Below are positions 31,615 to 43,517 of a stretch of DNA of 64,000 nucleotides, in pieces. Position numbers and translations under genes: made by a program. The stretch lies in assembly GCF_011050415.1 (NCBI RefSeq), contig NZ_DRFS01000006.1, forward strand, positions 124,001-188,000, given 5' to 3'. Every line of letters begins with the position of its first letter. Positions within the stretch are counted from its first letter, which is position 1. The notes beneath the pieces were generated by a model. That model was not told the origin of the DNA. It did no database searches and was given only the letters and a program-made list of their open reading frames with translations. Source of the stretch: Halomonas sp. (GTDB taxonomy: Bacteria > Pseudomonadota > Gammaproteobacteria > Pseudomonadales > Halomonadaceae).

Positions 31615-34245
31615 CTATGCCAATGCTTTTGCCACCACCTCGAATACATTTGAGGATAGCGGTTCCTGCTTAATACGCTCAAGTTGAGACCGCATTAATG
31701 CCTGACGGGTTTCATCAAAGCGTTGCCAGCGGGTTAACGGTGTGACTAAACGAGCAGCAATTTCCGGGTTGAGCCGGTTGAGTTTGATCACCACATCCGC
31801 CAGCAATTGATAGCCCTGCCCATCTAAGCGGTGGAAATTGATTCGGTTCTGGGCAAAGGCCCCGATCAGCGCACGTACTTTATTAGGGTTTTTAAGGGAA
31901 AACGCAGGGTGCTGCATCAAGTAGTTTACCCGCTCAAGCACATCTGGTTGAGGACGTGACACCTGAATAGTAAACCACTGATCCATTACCAAAGGATCAT
32001 GTGCCCATTTTTCACCAAATGCCTTCAATGCGGGTGAGGCAAGATCATCGCGGTCACTGTGTACCAGCAATGTTAGCGCCTGACGAACATCGGTCATATT
32101 GTGATCGGCTGCGAATTGCGCTTCGCAAAAAGCCAAACCTTGCTCATCTTCAATCGATAGCAAATAAGAGAGAGCTATATTTTTCAGGCTACGCTGGGCA
32201 ATTTGCTCCGGAGTTGGTGCGTAGGGCTCTTCTGATAAATTCGCCTGGTAGATCGCGATAAACTCATCGCGCAGCGCCATAGCCAAGGATTGGCGAACAA
32301 ATTCCCGCGCTGCGTGAATAGCATCGACATCAACAATCGGCTGCTGCTCGGCAATGTAAGCTTCTGAAGGCAGTGTCAGCATCTCTGCCAGTACCGCCTT
32401 GTCGTTCATTGGCCCGTTAAGCAGAACCTTAAAGGCATCAATAACGCGCGTATCCATGACTTTTTCTACGCCGTTGCGATGAGCAGCAATTAAGTCATCC
32501 AAGGCCAAAAGCGCCAGTCGCTGGCCAGCATCCCAGCGATTAAAACCGTCACTATCGTGGGTCAATAAAAAGGCAAGCTCTTCCCGTGAATAGGGAAAGT
32601 GCAACTTCACGGGCGCTGAGAACTCGCGCAGCAAAGAGGGAACCGGCGCTTCTGCCACATCGGTAAATACAAAAGTATGTTCGTCTTCACGCAAATGGAT
32701 AACGGCATCTTTGCCTATTTTTTCACCATTTAGCGTCAGGGTAAGATCCTGGCCTGATTTGGTACCCACCAAACCCAAACGCACCGGAATGTGCAATGGG
32801 AGCTTGTCTGGCTGACCAGGTGTTGCTGGGGTGCGCTGACGCAAAGTCAGTCGATATTCGCCATGGACGTAGTCGTATTCACCGCGAGCATCAATATCCG
32901 GCGTGCCCGCCTGGGAATACCAGCGCATGAATTGGCTTAAATCCTCACCAGAGACTTCAGCCATACAGCCCACGAAGTCTTCAATGGTCACCGCTTGCCC
33001 ATCGAAACGCTCAAAGTAAAGATCTGAGCCACGTCGGAAATCCTCCTCCCCTACTAGATTGCGCAGCATGCGTACAACTTCCGCCCCTTTCTCATAAATC
33101 GTTAGCGTGTAGAAGTTGGTAATCTCAATATAGCGGTCGGGGCGAATCGGGTGCGCGGTGGGCCCGGCATCTTCGGCAAACTGAGCGGTACGGAAAAATG
33201 ATACATCTTGAATACGTTTAACGGGCGCTGAGTTGGTATCGGCTGAAAAGCATTGATCACGGAAAACCGTAAAGCCCTCTTTAAGTGAGAGCTGAAACCA
33301 GTCGCGACAGGTAACCCGATTGCCAGACCAGTTATGGAAATATTCGTGGGCAACAATGCCTTCCACATTTTGAAAAGTAGCATCGGTAGCAGTTTTGGGA
33401 TGGGTTAATACCGCAGCCGAGTTAAAAATATTGAGGCCTTTATTTTCCATCGCCCCCATATTGAAGTCATTAACGGCCACAATCATAAACAGATCCAGGT
33501 CGTACTCACGCCCATAGGCCTGCTCGTCCCATAGCATGGCGCGTTTCAACGAGGCCATGGCGTGCTCTGTCTTATCCAGGTTCTCTTTTTCCACCCAAAT
33601 CTGCAGCGCCACCTCTCGCCCACTCATGGTCGTGAAGCGATCTTCAACACTATGTAAATTACCCGCGACTAAAGCGAATAGGTAGCAAGGTTTCGGATGA
33701 GGATCATCCCAAGTGACAAAATGACGGCCACCCTCAAGTTCGCCGCGCTCCAGAGGGTTACCGTTAGCCAGTAAAATTGGCTCATGCTGCTGATCGCCGA
33801 TCACAGTGACCTTGAAGGTTGCCATGACATCAGGGCGATCAGGGTAATAGGTAATTCGCCGAAAGCCTTCCGCCTCACATTGAGTGCAGTACATGCCGTT
33901 GGATTGGTACAGGCCTTCCAAGGCAGTATTGTCTTTGGGGGCGATTTCAACCTCGCTTTCCAACACAAATCGCTCGGGAACCTGACCAATACGCAGGCTC
34001 TCTTCGTCTACTTGATACGCCGTTTCATCCAATGGCGCGTCATCAATGGATAGAGAGATCAGCTTCAGGTGCTCACCGTTTAATACCAGCGGCGCGTCAG
34101 CGCTAGCTTCGGTGTGACGCTCCATCATCAGTCGCGCTTTCACACGGGTCGCAGCGGGGTCAAGATCAAACGTCAGCTCGGCATGAGTTACCCGATAAGC
34201 GGGTGGCTGGTAATCGCTTAAGTAAACCGGCTGCGGATCAGACAT
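31615..34245 (-). CDS. pepN: Aminopeptidase N
   Basis: PepN is the main broad-specificity M1 zinc aminopeptidase of the cytosol. The 876-residue protein has the substrate-anchoring GAMENKG, the zinc motif HEYFHNWSGNRVTCRDW (HEXXH, with the third ligand in LKEGFTVFRDQ), and a C-terminal helical DUF3458 domain. Length is as in E. coli. yajQ lies upstream on the same strand with a 67-bp gap. Confidence 0.98.
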   Translation of the reverse strand: MSDPQPVYLSDYQPPAYRVTHAELTFDLDPAATRVKARLMMERHTEASADAPLVLNGEHLKLISLSIDDAPLDETAYQVDEESLRIGQVPERFVLESEVEIAPKDNTALEGLYQSNGMYCTQCEAEGFRRITYYPDRPDVMATFKVTVIGDQQHEPILLANGNPLERGELEGGRHFVTWDDPHPKPCYLFALVAGNLHSVEDRFTTMSGREVALQIWVEKENLDKTEHAMASLKRAMLWDEQAYGREYDLDLFMIVAVNDFNMGAMENKGLNIFNSAAVLTHPKTATDATFQNVEGIVAHEYFHNWSGNRVTCRDWFQLSLKEGFTVFRDQCFSADTNSAPVKRIQDVSFFRTAQFAEDAGPTAHPIRPDRYIEITNFYTLTIYEKGAEVVRMLRNLVGEEDFRRGSDLYFERFDGQAVTIEDFVGCMAEVSGEDLSQFMRWYSQAGTPDIDARGEYDYVHGEYRLTLRQRTPATPGQPDKLPLHIPVRLGLVGTKSGQDLTLTLNGEKIGKDAVIHLREDEHTFVFTDVAEAPVPSLLREFSAPVKLHFPYSREELAFLLTHDSDGFNRWDAGQRLALLALDDLIAAHRNGVEKVMDTRVIDAFKVLLNGPMNDKAVLAEMLTLPSEAYIAEQQPIVDVDAIHAAREFVRQSLAMALRDEFIAIYQANLSEEPYAPTPEQIAQRSLKNIALSYLLSIEDEQGLAFCEAQFAADHNMTDVRQALTLLVHSDRDDLASPALKAFGEKWAHDPLVMDQWFTIQVSRPQPDVLERVNYLMQHPAFSLKNPNKVRALIGAFAQNRINFHRLDGQGYQLLADVVIKLNRLNPEIAARLVTPLTRWQRFDETRQALMRSQLERIKQEPLSSNVFEVVAKALA

Positions 34246-34312
34246 AGTGCGTGACTCCTGTATAAAACGAATGTTACATAATTAAAAATGCTCGACAGCT
34301 GAATGCCGCTGC

Positions 34313-34798
34313 CTAGTCGCGGAAGTTATCGAACTGGAGCGGCAGATCCGGCCCCTCTTCCCCACGCAGCAGAGCCATTACCGCCTGTAAATCGTCTCGC
34401 TTTTTACCCGTGACACGCACCTTCTCGCCTTGAATTTGCGCCTGTACTTTTAGCTTGCTAGCTTTGATGAGCTTGACCACATCTTTGGCTTCGGCCGCGT
34501 CGAGCCCTTGTTTTAAGGCAACCTCTTGCCGCGCTTTCACGCCGGAGAGCACCGGGTCTTGAACATCCATGCAGCGAGCATCAATACCACGCGCAATTAA
34601 CCGGGCGCGCAGCACATCGAGCATTTGCTTAAGCTGAAAATCGACATCAGCCTCTAGCTGCACTTTGTCACCTTCAAGCGCAAAGCTTGCATTGACGCCT
34701 TTAAAGTCAAAACGGGACTGCACTTCACGGTTCGCCTGATCAACGGCGTTAGCACCTTCGTGCTTATCAAACTCTGACACAATATCAAATGAGGGCAT
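34313..34798 (-). CDS. yajQ: YajQ-family nucleotide-binding protein
   Basis: YajQ proteins bind nucleotides; a Xanthomonas homologue binds cyclic di-GMP, and the E. coli one binds GTP/ATP and tRNA. The 161-residue product starts MPSFDIVSEFDKHEGANAVD and has the conserved SRFDFKGVNASF and the C-terminal QIQGEKVRVTGKKRDDLQAV, two ferredoxin-like halves. It is divergent from btuR. Confidence 0.95.
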   Translation of the reverse strand: MPSFDIVSEFDKHEGANAVDQANREVQSRFDFKGVNASFALEGDKVQLEADVDFQLKQMLDVLRARLIARGIDARCMDVQDPVLSGVKARQEVALKQGLDAAEAKDVVKLIKASKLKVQAQIQGEKVRVTGKKRDDLQAVMALLRGEEGPDLPLQFDNFRD

Positions 34799-35035
34799 GA
34801 TTCAGTTCCTGACAAGACATGGCTCACCATTCTAGAGCAGGCAGGCCCCTACCGGCCAATTCTGTTGTTTTTTCTATGGGTTTTTAACACAAATTATTGA
34901 TACAACCCTTCATCGAGACAGGTCATTATCTGTACAAATATTATTTTTACACGACTACATAAAGAGGAGCCAATAGCTTAGGCTAGCGCATAGTTAAGCT
35001 TTGAAGGCTTTTTAGCCTCTCTACCAGGAGACAAC

Positions 35036-35635
35036 ATGAGTGACCGCGACACCCGCCATAAGGCATCCATGCAAAAACTTAAAGCGCGCGTAGACGAAAA
35101 AGTGGCCAGTGCCAGTGAGCAGCGTGGCCTCATCATCGTCAATACAGGCAACGGTAAGGGCAAAACCACGGCGGCCTGGGGTACGGTGACCCGTGCACTG
35201 GGCTATGGCTATAAAGTGGGCGTCGTACAATTTATCAAAGGTCTTTGGGAGTGCGGGGAGCGCAACCGCTTGGAGGGGGACACCAACTTAGAGGTCGCGA
35301 TTATGGCCACCGGCTTTACCTGGGATACCCAGAATCGCCAAGCAGACACCGAGGCCTGCCAAGCCGTCTGGAAAGATGCTGAGCGCATGCTGGCGGATCC
35401 TGAAACCTATCTGGTGGTGCTGGATGAGATCACCTATATGCTTAAATTTGGCTATTTGGAGATTGAAACGGTTAAGCACGCGCTGGAAAACCGGCCACCT
35501 GAGCAGACCGTGATTATTACCGGGCGCAATGCCCACCGCGAATTGATAGCCATGGCCGATACGGTTACCGAAATGCAGGAAGTGCGGCATGCCTTCAACA
35601 ATGGTCTTCAAGCACGCCGTGGTATCGACTTTTAA
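35036..35635 (+). CDS. btuR: Cob(I)alamin adenosyltransferase BtuR/CobO
   Basis: This enzyme transfers adenosyl from ATP to cob(I)alamin or corrinoid. The 199-residue protein has the P-loop NTGNGKGKTTAAWG (about residue 38), VGVVQFIKG and VVLDEITYMLKFGYL. The ATG follows CAGGAGAC. A small hairpin AGGCT-TTTT-AGCCT lies just upstream of the ribosome site. I see no cobalamin riboswitch in the 237-bp region back to yajQ. Confidence 0.96.
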   Translation: MSDRDTRHKASMQKLKARVDEKVASASEQRGLIIVNTGNGKGKTTAAWGTVTRALGYGYKVGVVQFIKGLWECGERNRLEGDTNLEVAIMATGFTWDTQNRQADTEACQAVWKDAERMLADPETYLVVLDEITYMLKFGYLEIETVKHALENRPPEQTVIITGRNAHRELIAMADTVTEMQEVRHAFNNGLQARRGIDF

Positions 35636-35652
35636 AAATACTTTCTGCATGC

Positions 35653-35683
35653 AAAAGAGGGGCAACATAGTTGCCCCTCTTTT
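35653..35683. terminator. Bidirectional terminator between btuR and purA
   Basis: A perfect 14-bp stem AAAAGAGGGGCAAC (35653-35666) and GTTGCCCCTCTTTT (35670-35683) with a 3-nt loop lies between the convergent genes. T or A tracts on both sides allow termination in both directions. Confidence 0.93.
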
Positions 35684-35719
35684 CATTCACACACTGATCA
35701 AGATCAGCTTTATGCCTAC

Positions 35720-38211
<2,492 letters not shown>

Positions 38212-38302
38212 GTAAACAATCCTGCAAGACGATGAAGGCCCAATAAATTCAAACAGTAACGACGATAGGCCATTGACTGCATTAGCGTTAAACGAGGGCC
38301 AC

Positions 38303-38326
38303 AAAAAAACCGGGCGACGCCCGGTT
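38303..38326 (-). terminator. Terminator after hflC
   Basis: On the - strand AACCGGGC and GCCCGGTT pair around a 3-nt loop and run straight into seven T residues (complement of 38303-38309). It separates the hfq-hflXKC unit from hisZ-purA. Confidence 0.92.
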
Positions 38327-38410
38327 AACAAATTCTATCACGTTTATTGGCCGGATGAACCCCGCCTGACCATAGACAAACCATGGCGGGATCAGCCGGC
38401 CAAAAGCGAT

Positions 38411-39307
38411 TTACTCGCTGTCGTCTTCACCACCTTCCGGCATTGCGCTGCGCAAATAGCGGAAGAAATCGCTATCCGGCTCCAGCACCATCAGGTTGTT
38501 ATCGCCAGAGAAGCTCTCACGATAAGCGTTCAGACTGCGCCAGAAAGCGAAGAACTCCTGATCCTGCCCGTATGCTTCAGAGAAAATCGAGGCAGCTTGA
38601 GCATCACCTTCACCACGCAGGGTTTCTGAGCGCTCGTTAGCCTGAGCGAGCAGAACTTGGCGGCGGCGATCCGCGTTAGCACGAATACGCTCAGCCTCTT
38701 CCTGACCCTGAGCACGCCACTCGCGAGCTTCGCGCTCACGTTCGGAACGCATACGTTCGAAAACAGCCGCAGAAACGTCTTCAGGAAGATCAATCCGCTT
38801 AATACGAATATCACGAACGGCGACACCCAGCTCTTCACGCATTAGCGCATCAAGTTCTGAGGTAGGGCCGGTCATTAAGTCATCGCGACGTTCAGCAATA
38901 ATTTCCTGAAGATTTAAGCGACCAAATTCGTTACGCAGGCTCTCATCTACCCGCGGCTGAATCAGACGCACGGCCATCAGCTCATCACCAGCCGTTGCCT
39001 CGTAGTAACGGGTGGGATTCACCACCTGCCACTTAACGTAAGAGTCAACGATTACCGCTTTCTGCTCAAGCGTCAGATAACGGCTGGTGTCGGTGTCTAG
39101 AGTCAGCAAACGCGTGTCGAACTTACGGATTGTTTGCGCAATCGGCACCTTGGCATGTAGACCAGGCTGGATATTTTCTTCAATGACTTCACCAAAGCGC
39201 AGCTTAACGGCACGCTCGGTTTCATCTACTACGTACAGAGTGTTGCTTGCCAGCCACGCGACAGCGGCTAAACCACCAACAATCAGCAGGGATCGATTAT
39301 TAATCAT
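38411..39307 (-). CDS. hflC: FtsH-protease modulator HflC
   Basis: HflC forms with HflK the large membrane-anchored cage that surrounds FtsH. The 298-residue protein has an N-terminal membrane anchor (about residues 5-22) followed by the SPFH/prohibitin domain (VDETERAVKLRFGEV) and an Arg/Glu-rich helix (about 190-240). Its ATG follows the hflK stop directly (TAAATG). Confidence 0.96.
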   Translation of the reverse strand: MINNRSLLIVGGLAAVAWLASNTLYVVDETERAVKLRFGEVIEENIQPGLHAKVPIAQTIRKFDTRLLTLDTDTSRYLTLEQKAVIVDSYVKWQVVNPTRYYEATAGDELMAVRLIQPRVDESLRNEFGRLNLQEIIAERRDDLMTGPTSELDALMREELGVAVRDIRIKRIDLPEDVSAAVFERMRSEREREAREWRAQGQEEAERIRANADRRRQVLLAQANERSETLRGEGDAQAASIFSEAYGQDQEFFAFWRSLNAYRESFSGDNNLMVLEPDSDFFRYLRSAMPEGGEDDSE

Positions 39308-40594
39308 TTACCGGCCCTCCCTGCGGATGGAGCTACTATTGGTATTTCCTGAAGAGCCACCCTGCGTAGTGCGTAAACGCTCAACCACATTGGGGTCTAA
39401 CTGTTCATCACTGCTATTGGCACTATCGCTATTCGATGAACTGCTGCGATTGCCACTGCTACCACCGCGCATTTGATCCAGCGGCAGATACATTAACGGG
39501 GCGTTTTCGCTGACATCGAGCAATACCTTCGGCGTATTAACAAACACCTCTTCGATGGCATCTAGGTACATACGTTCGCGCATGATCTCAGGCGAATTAC
39601 GGTACTCACCGAGTAGCGAATTGAAGCGGTTAGCTTGACCTTGCGCTTCCGCCACAACCGACTCGCGGTAACCTTGGCCTTGTTCAACCACACGTTGCGC
39701 CTGACCTTGTGCCGCAGGAATAATCGCATTGGCGTAGGCCATGCCTTCGTTGATGGTCCGCTGACGATCTTCACGAGCACGAATAACATCATCAAAAGCG
39801 TCAATTACTGGCGCGGGCGCAGACGTTGATTCTATGTTGATAGTTTGTAGACGGATACCGGCACCATAGGTGTCAAGGTAAGACTGCAGGCGGCTTGCAA
39901 CCGAGCTACCTAGAATTTCCCGTCCCGAGGTAAGGATATCGATCATGTCGGTACCACCCACCACGTGACGCAGTGCTGAATCCAATGCATTTTCAATTGA
40001 AATAGCAGGATCACGTACGTTGAGTACGAAATCTCTTGGATTAGCGACTTGGTACTGAGCAGAGATTTCTACTTCAACAATATTTTCATCGCGGGTCAGC
40101 ATGGATTGCGTTTGGGTCAGTGAGCGCACTCGCGTCACGTTAACCATCCGCACTTCGTCAATCAACGGAGGATTCCACTGCAAACCTGGCTCAACGATGC
40201 CCTGGAATTCGCCAAAGCGTAATACAACGCCACGCTCCGACTGGTCGACCAGATAAAAGCCCATAGCAGCCCAGATAGCTAATGCAACGATCAGTATCAG
40301 GCCTGGCAATGCGAAAGGGTTGCGGCTCTTATCACTACCGCCGCCACCACTTTTCTTGCCACCGCCCTTTTTACCGCCGCCAAGCATACTGTTCAGCTTG
40401 TCTTGGAACTTTTTCAGCGCTTCATCTAGGTCTGGAGGGCCTTGATTATTGCCCCCTTTATTACCATTATTGCCGCCCCCATTGTTACCGCCGTCGTTGC
40501 CACCACGGCTTTTATCACCGTCGTTTCCACCGCGTCGGCCACCGCTACTCCAAGGGTCGTGCTGGTTGCCACCACCAGGCTCATTCCAGGCCAT
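39308..40594 (-). CDS. hflK: FtsH-protease modulator HflK
   Basis: Partner of HflC. The 428-residue protein has a Gly/Asn-rich cytoplasmic N-terminus (about residues 1-90), a membrane segment (about 94-115), the SPFH domain (VDQSERGVVLRFGEFQG), an Ala/Gln/Arg-rich helix and a Ser/Asn-rich C-terminal tail. The ATG follows GAAGAAG. The 148-bp gap to hflX contains a hairpin at 40631-40651 without a T-tract. Confidence 0.96.
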   Translation of the reverse strand: MAWNEPGGGNQHDPWSSGGRRGGNDGDKSRGGNDGGNNGGGNNGNKGGNNQGPPDLDEALKKFQDKLNSMLGGGKKGGGKKSGGGGSDKSRNPFALPGLILIVALAIWAAMGFYLVDQSERGVVLRFGEFQGIVEPGLQWNPPLIDEVRMVNVTRVRSLTQTQSMLTRDENIVEVEISAQYQVANPRDFVLNVRDPAISIENALDSALRHVVGGTDMIDILTSGREILGSSVASRLQSYLDTYGAGIRLQTINIESTSAPAPVIDAFDDVIRAREDRQRTINEGMAYANAIIPAAQGQAQRVVEQGQGYRESVVAEAQGQANRFNSLLGEYRNSPEIMRERMYLDAIEEVFVNTPKVLLDVSENAPLMYLPLDQMRGGSSGNRSSSSNSDSANSSDEQLDPNVVERLRTTQGGSSGNTNSSSIRREGR

Positions 40595-40742
40595 ACTTCT
40601 TCTCCACTAAGGTATTCGCTCACGCTTTTAGCTTCGTTAAGCAAACGAAGCCATGGCGTTTTGATATTATTGCTATATAAATCTTGTACCGTATTTATAC
40701 GAAACGGAGAGCCAACAGCGTACTAGACATCAAACAGAGAGG

Positions 40743-42053
40743 CTACCAATCTTCAGTTTCGCGTAACGCTTCAGGCAAATAGGTGTTGGCACGTTCACCT
40801 AACTGAGCCATCAATTGATTAAAATCACGTCGTGGCAATCGAACATCTAGCACCGAATGCCCTTGCTCATCAAACGCCTCTTCACGCACGGCATTAAGTT
40901 CATGTAAGCCAGCACGCAGCTTACCTTGCTCAGGGCTGAGTGTCAGTGAAAAGCCAATAACGTCATTTGCTAAGCGTTCAGTCAGCGCTTCATGTAGCAG
41001 GTCAAGCCCCTGGCCCTGCTGGGCAGAGAGCCAAACCACGTCTGGCACACCATGACCGTCGCGCTCGATACGGGGCGCACTATCCAGCTTATCAATTTTA
41101 TTCATGACCTTAAGTACCGGCACATCGTCTGCGCCGATCTCTTTCAGCACTAAATCGACCTGCTCCATATTTAACTCGCGGTCAGGGTCTGCTGCATCAA
41201 TCACATGAACCAGCAGCGATGCTTCCGAAGCTTCCTGCAGCGTCGCCTGAAATGCTTCCACCAGTTTATGCGGCAAGTGGCGGATAAAGCCCACGGTATC
41301 GGCCATCACGACAGGACCGACATCCTCGATTTCCAGCCGGCGCAACGTTGGATCCAAGGTAGCGAACAACTGATCAGCGGCATATACATCCGCATTGGTA
41401 AGCGCATTAAACAGCGTGGACTTACCGGCGTTAGTGTAGCCTACCAGTGAAACGCTATGGATTTCAGCGCGCGCTCGCGCACGACGATTTTGATCGCGCT
41501 GACTGCGTACTTTATCTAATCTTTTGTGAATTGACTTAATCCGGCCACGCAGCAAACGACGGTCGGTTTCAAGCTGCGTTTCACCTGGCCCACGCAAACC
41601 AATCCCGCCTTTTTGGCGTTCAAGGTGCGTCCAGCCTCGCACGAGGCGTGTCGACATATATTCAAGCTGGGCAAGCTCTACTTGAAGCTTACCTTCATGG
41701 GTTCTGGCCCGCTGCGCAAAAATGTCAAGGATGAGACCGGTACGGTCAAGCACCCGGCATTTGAGCTCTTGCTCAACATTGCGCTCTTGGGAAGGACTTA
41801 AACTGTGGTTGAAGATCACCAATTCAGCCGAGTGAGCCGCGAGCAAGGCCCGCAACTCCTCCAACTTCCCTGACCCAATAAAGGTACGCGAATCAGGGCG
41901 GTGTCGGCTAGCAGTGAGTAGAGTCGCAGGCTCTGCACCAGCAGAGCGCACGAGCTCTAAAAACTCACCCGGGTCTTCACGTTTTTGTTCATCATGGAAA
42001 TCGACGTGAACAAGAACTGCCGTTTCACCGGCGTCTGGGCGTTCAAAAAACAA
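40743..42053 (-). CDS. hflX: Ribosome-associated GTPase HflX
   Basis: HflX is a GTPase that splits stalled or hibernating ribosomes under heat stress. The 436-residue protein has the N-terminal HflX domain (FIGSGKLEEL), the GTPase motifs GYTNAGKSTLFN (G1), DTVGFI (G3) and NKID (G4), and a short C-terminal domain. The start is TTG at 42053: an in-frame stop precedes it directly, GAGGT stands 5 nt upstream, and MFFERPDAGETAVLVHV matches the family N-terminus. hfq ends 37 bp upstream. Confidence 0.95.
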   Translation of the reverse strand: MFFERPDAGETAVLVHVDFHDEQKREDPGEFLELVRSAGAEPATLLTASRHRPDSRTFIGSGKLEELRALLAAHSAELVIFNHSLSPSQERNVEQELKCRVLDRTGLILDIFAQRARTHEGKLQVELAQLEYMSTRLVRGWTHLERQKGGIGLRGPGETQLETDRRLLRGRIKSIHKRLDKVRSQRDQNRRARARAEIHSVSLVGYTNAGKSTLFNALTNADVYAADQLFATLDPTLRRLEIEDVGPVVMADTVGFIRHLPHKLVEAFQATLQEASEASLLVHVIDAADPDRELNMEQVDLVLKEIGADDVPVLKVMNKIDKLDSAPRIERDGHGVPDVVWLSAQQGQGLDLLHEALTERLANDVIGFSLTLSPEQGKLRAGLHELNAVREEAFDEQGHSVLDVRLPRRDFNQLMAQLGERANTYLPEALRETEDW

Positions 42054-42090
42054 TCAATACCTCGTGGACTCTCATGCTTATCCAGCGGTG

Positions 42091-42339
42091 TTAAATCTCT
42101 GCATCCTGCTCTGCCGGATCCTGCGCAGGCAAGCGTACGTTACGAGATGGCACAACCGTGGAAATAGCGTGTTTATAAACCATCTGACTTACGGTATTAC
42201 GCAACAAGATTACAAACTGGTCAAACGATTCGATCTGGCCCTGCAGCTTAATGCCGTTGACCAAAAAGATAGAGACCGGAATGCGCTCCTTGCGCAAAAT
42301 ATTCAAGTACGGGTCTTGAAGGGACTGCCCTTTGGACAT
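42091..42339 (-). CDS. hfq: RNA chaperone Hfq
   Basis: Hfq is the hexameric Sm-like chaperone that pairs small RNAs with mRNAs. The 82-residue protein starts [20 protein letters not shown] and has the proximal-site VYKHAIST signature (YKHA) and a short acidic C-terminal tail, as in pseudomonads. The start at 42339 has GGGAGA upstream; the longer frame runs into the leader. It lies between miaA and hflX in the standard order. Confidence 0.97.
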   Translation of the reverse strand: MSKGQSLQDPYLNILRKERIPVSIFLVNGIKLQGQIESFDQFVILLRNTVSQMVYKHAISTVVPSRNVRLPAQDPAEQDAEI

Positions 42340-42420
42340 GTTGCTCTCCCTAAAACTGTCGTTGGGGTTAATTATCAAATGGCGTGCCCTACTGGTGCTA
42401 CGCCGCACTATTATTTACTG

Positions 42421-42470
42421 CCCGAAAGGCCAACTAATGCCCAAAGAGCCTAGTGTTACCCGAAAGGCTC
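42421..42470 (-). repeat. Repeated CCCGAAAGGC and hairpin in the miaA-hfq gap
   Basis: The 10-mer CCCGAAAGGC occurs at 42421-42430 and 42459-42468. The second copy overlaps a hairpin with arms GAGCCT (42446-42451) and AGGCTC (42465-42470). The element lies about 80-130 nt before the hfq ATG in its probable leader. No T-tract follows on the - strand. Confidence 0.5.
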
Positions 42471-42532
42471 AGTCATTCGGCCACTCGAAAACACACGTTT
42501 ACCAAATAACTATCTTGAAGGACTATCTTACG

Positions 42533-43471
42533 CTAAGCACCGCTTTCACGCACGATTTTCAGCACCTTATCCAAAGCGTCAGAGCGCTGAGAATCCACCC
42601 ATTCAAGTTCTGGCCAGCTTCTCAACCACGTTAGCTGACGCTTTGCGAGCTGACGCGTTGCAATTATCCCGCGCTCAACGAGCGTGGCGTAATCATACTC
42701 ATCTTCAAGGTAGTCCCACACTTGGCGATATCCAACGCTCTTCATCGCCGGAAGACCTAAATGTAAGTCATTACGCTTTTTGAGGGCGGTTACTTCATTT
42801 ATCAAGCCCTCGCCCAGCATTACTTCAAAACGCTTAGCAATACGTTGGTGCAAAAAAGCACGATCACTTGGCGCTAACGCTATCGACAACACGCGCCATG
42901 GAAAGGTTTCCGGCTGCTGCTCCGCCCATAACTCGCTCATCGGGCGGCCACTGGCGTAATACACTTCCAACGCGCGCATCAAGCGTTGAGGATCATTGGG
43001 GTGGATACGCTGTGCGGAAACTGGATCTACCTCTGACAGTCGTTTATGCAGTGAGTCGAGCCCTTCAGCTTGCCACTGCGCCTCAAGCTGCTGGCGTATG
43101 GCAGGATCCGCTGAAGGCAGATTCGCCACACCTTCTAGCAACCGTTTGTAGTAAAGCATGGTGCCCCCCACTAAGAGTGGCACCTTGCCTGCCGCGCTAA
43201 TTTGTCGCATATGTACCAGCGCATCTTCGCGAAAATTAGCCGCGGAATATGGCTCAGAGGGGTCTCGGATATCAATTAAGCGATGGGGTGCACGGGCAAG
43301 TTCAGCAACGCTAGGCTTTGCACTGCCAATATCCATGCTGCGGTAGACCATGGCCGAATCAACGCTAATCAGCTCATGACCCAGGCGCTCATGGAGCGCT
43401 ATCGCGGTATCCGTTTTACCAGCGGCAGTAGGACCCATTAAAAAAATCGCCCAAGGGCGCGTATCAGCCAT
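42533..43471 (-). CDS. miaA: tRNA dimethylallyltransferase MiaA
   Basis: MiaA adds dimethylallyl to A37 of tRNAs reading UNN codons. The 312-residue protein has the P-loop [16 protein letters not shown] (about residue 12), the [16 protein letters not shown] substrate loop, [14 protein letters not shown] and the C-terminal [14 protein letters not shown]. The start at 43471 is chosen; an in-frame ATG at 43489 would add six residues. It sits 46 bp after mutL. Confidence 0.97.
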   Translation of the reverse strand: MADTRPWAIFLMGPTAAGKTDTAIALHERLGHELISVDSAMVYRSMDIGSAKPSVAELARAPHRLIDIRDPSEPYSAANFREDALVHMRQISAAGKVPLLVGGTMLYYKRLLEGVANLPSADPAIRQQLEAQWQAEGLDSLHKRLSEVDPVSAQRIHPNDPQRLMRALEVYYASGRPMSELWAEQQPETFPWRVLSIALAPSDRAFLHQRIAKRFEVMLGEGLINEVTALKKRNDLHLGLPAMKSVGYRQVWDYLEDEYDYATLVERGIIATRQLAKRQLTWLRSWPELEWVDSQRSDALDKVLKIVRESGA

Positions 43472-43517
43472 GCGCAGTAAAACTCCCATCAGTAAGGGAT
43501 TATCGATTAGAGAGGTT

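Noticed and set aside
34799..35035. Cobalamin riboswitch ahead of btuR
   Set aside because: The 237-bp region lacks the conserved B12-box and the long multi-stem core; only a short AGGCT/AGCCT hairpin is present near the ribosome site.
40631..40651. Hairpin GCTTCGTT/AACGAAGC between hflX and hflK as a terminator
   Set aside because: The 8-bp stem is real but no T-tract follows on the - strand, and position in the gene series makes termination there unlikely.
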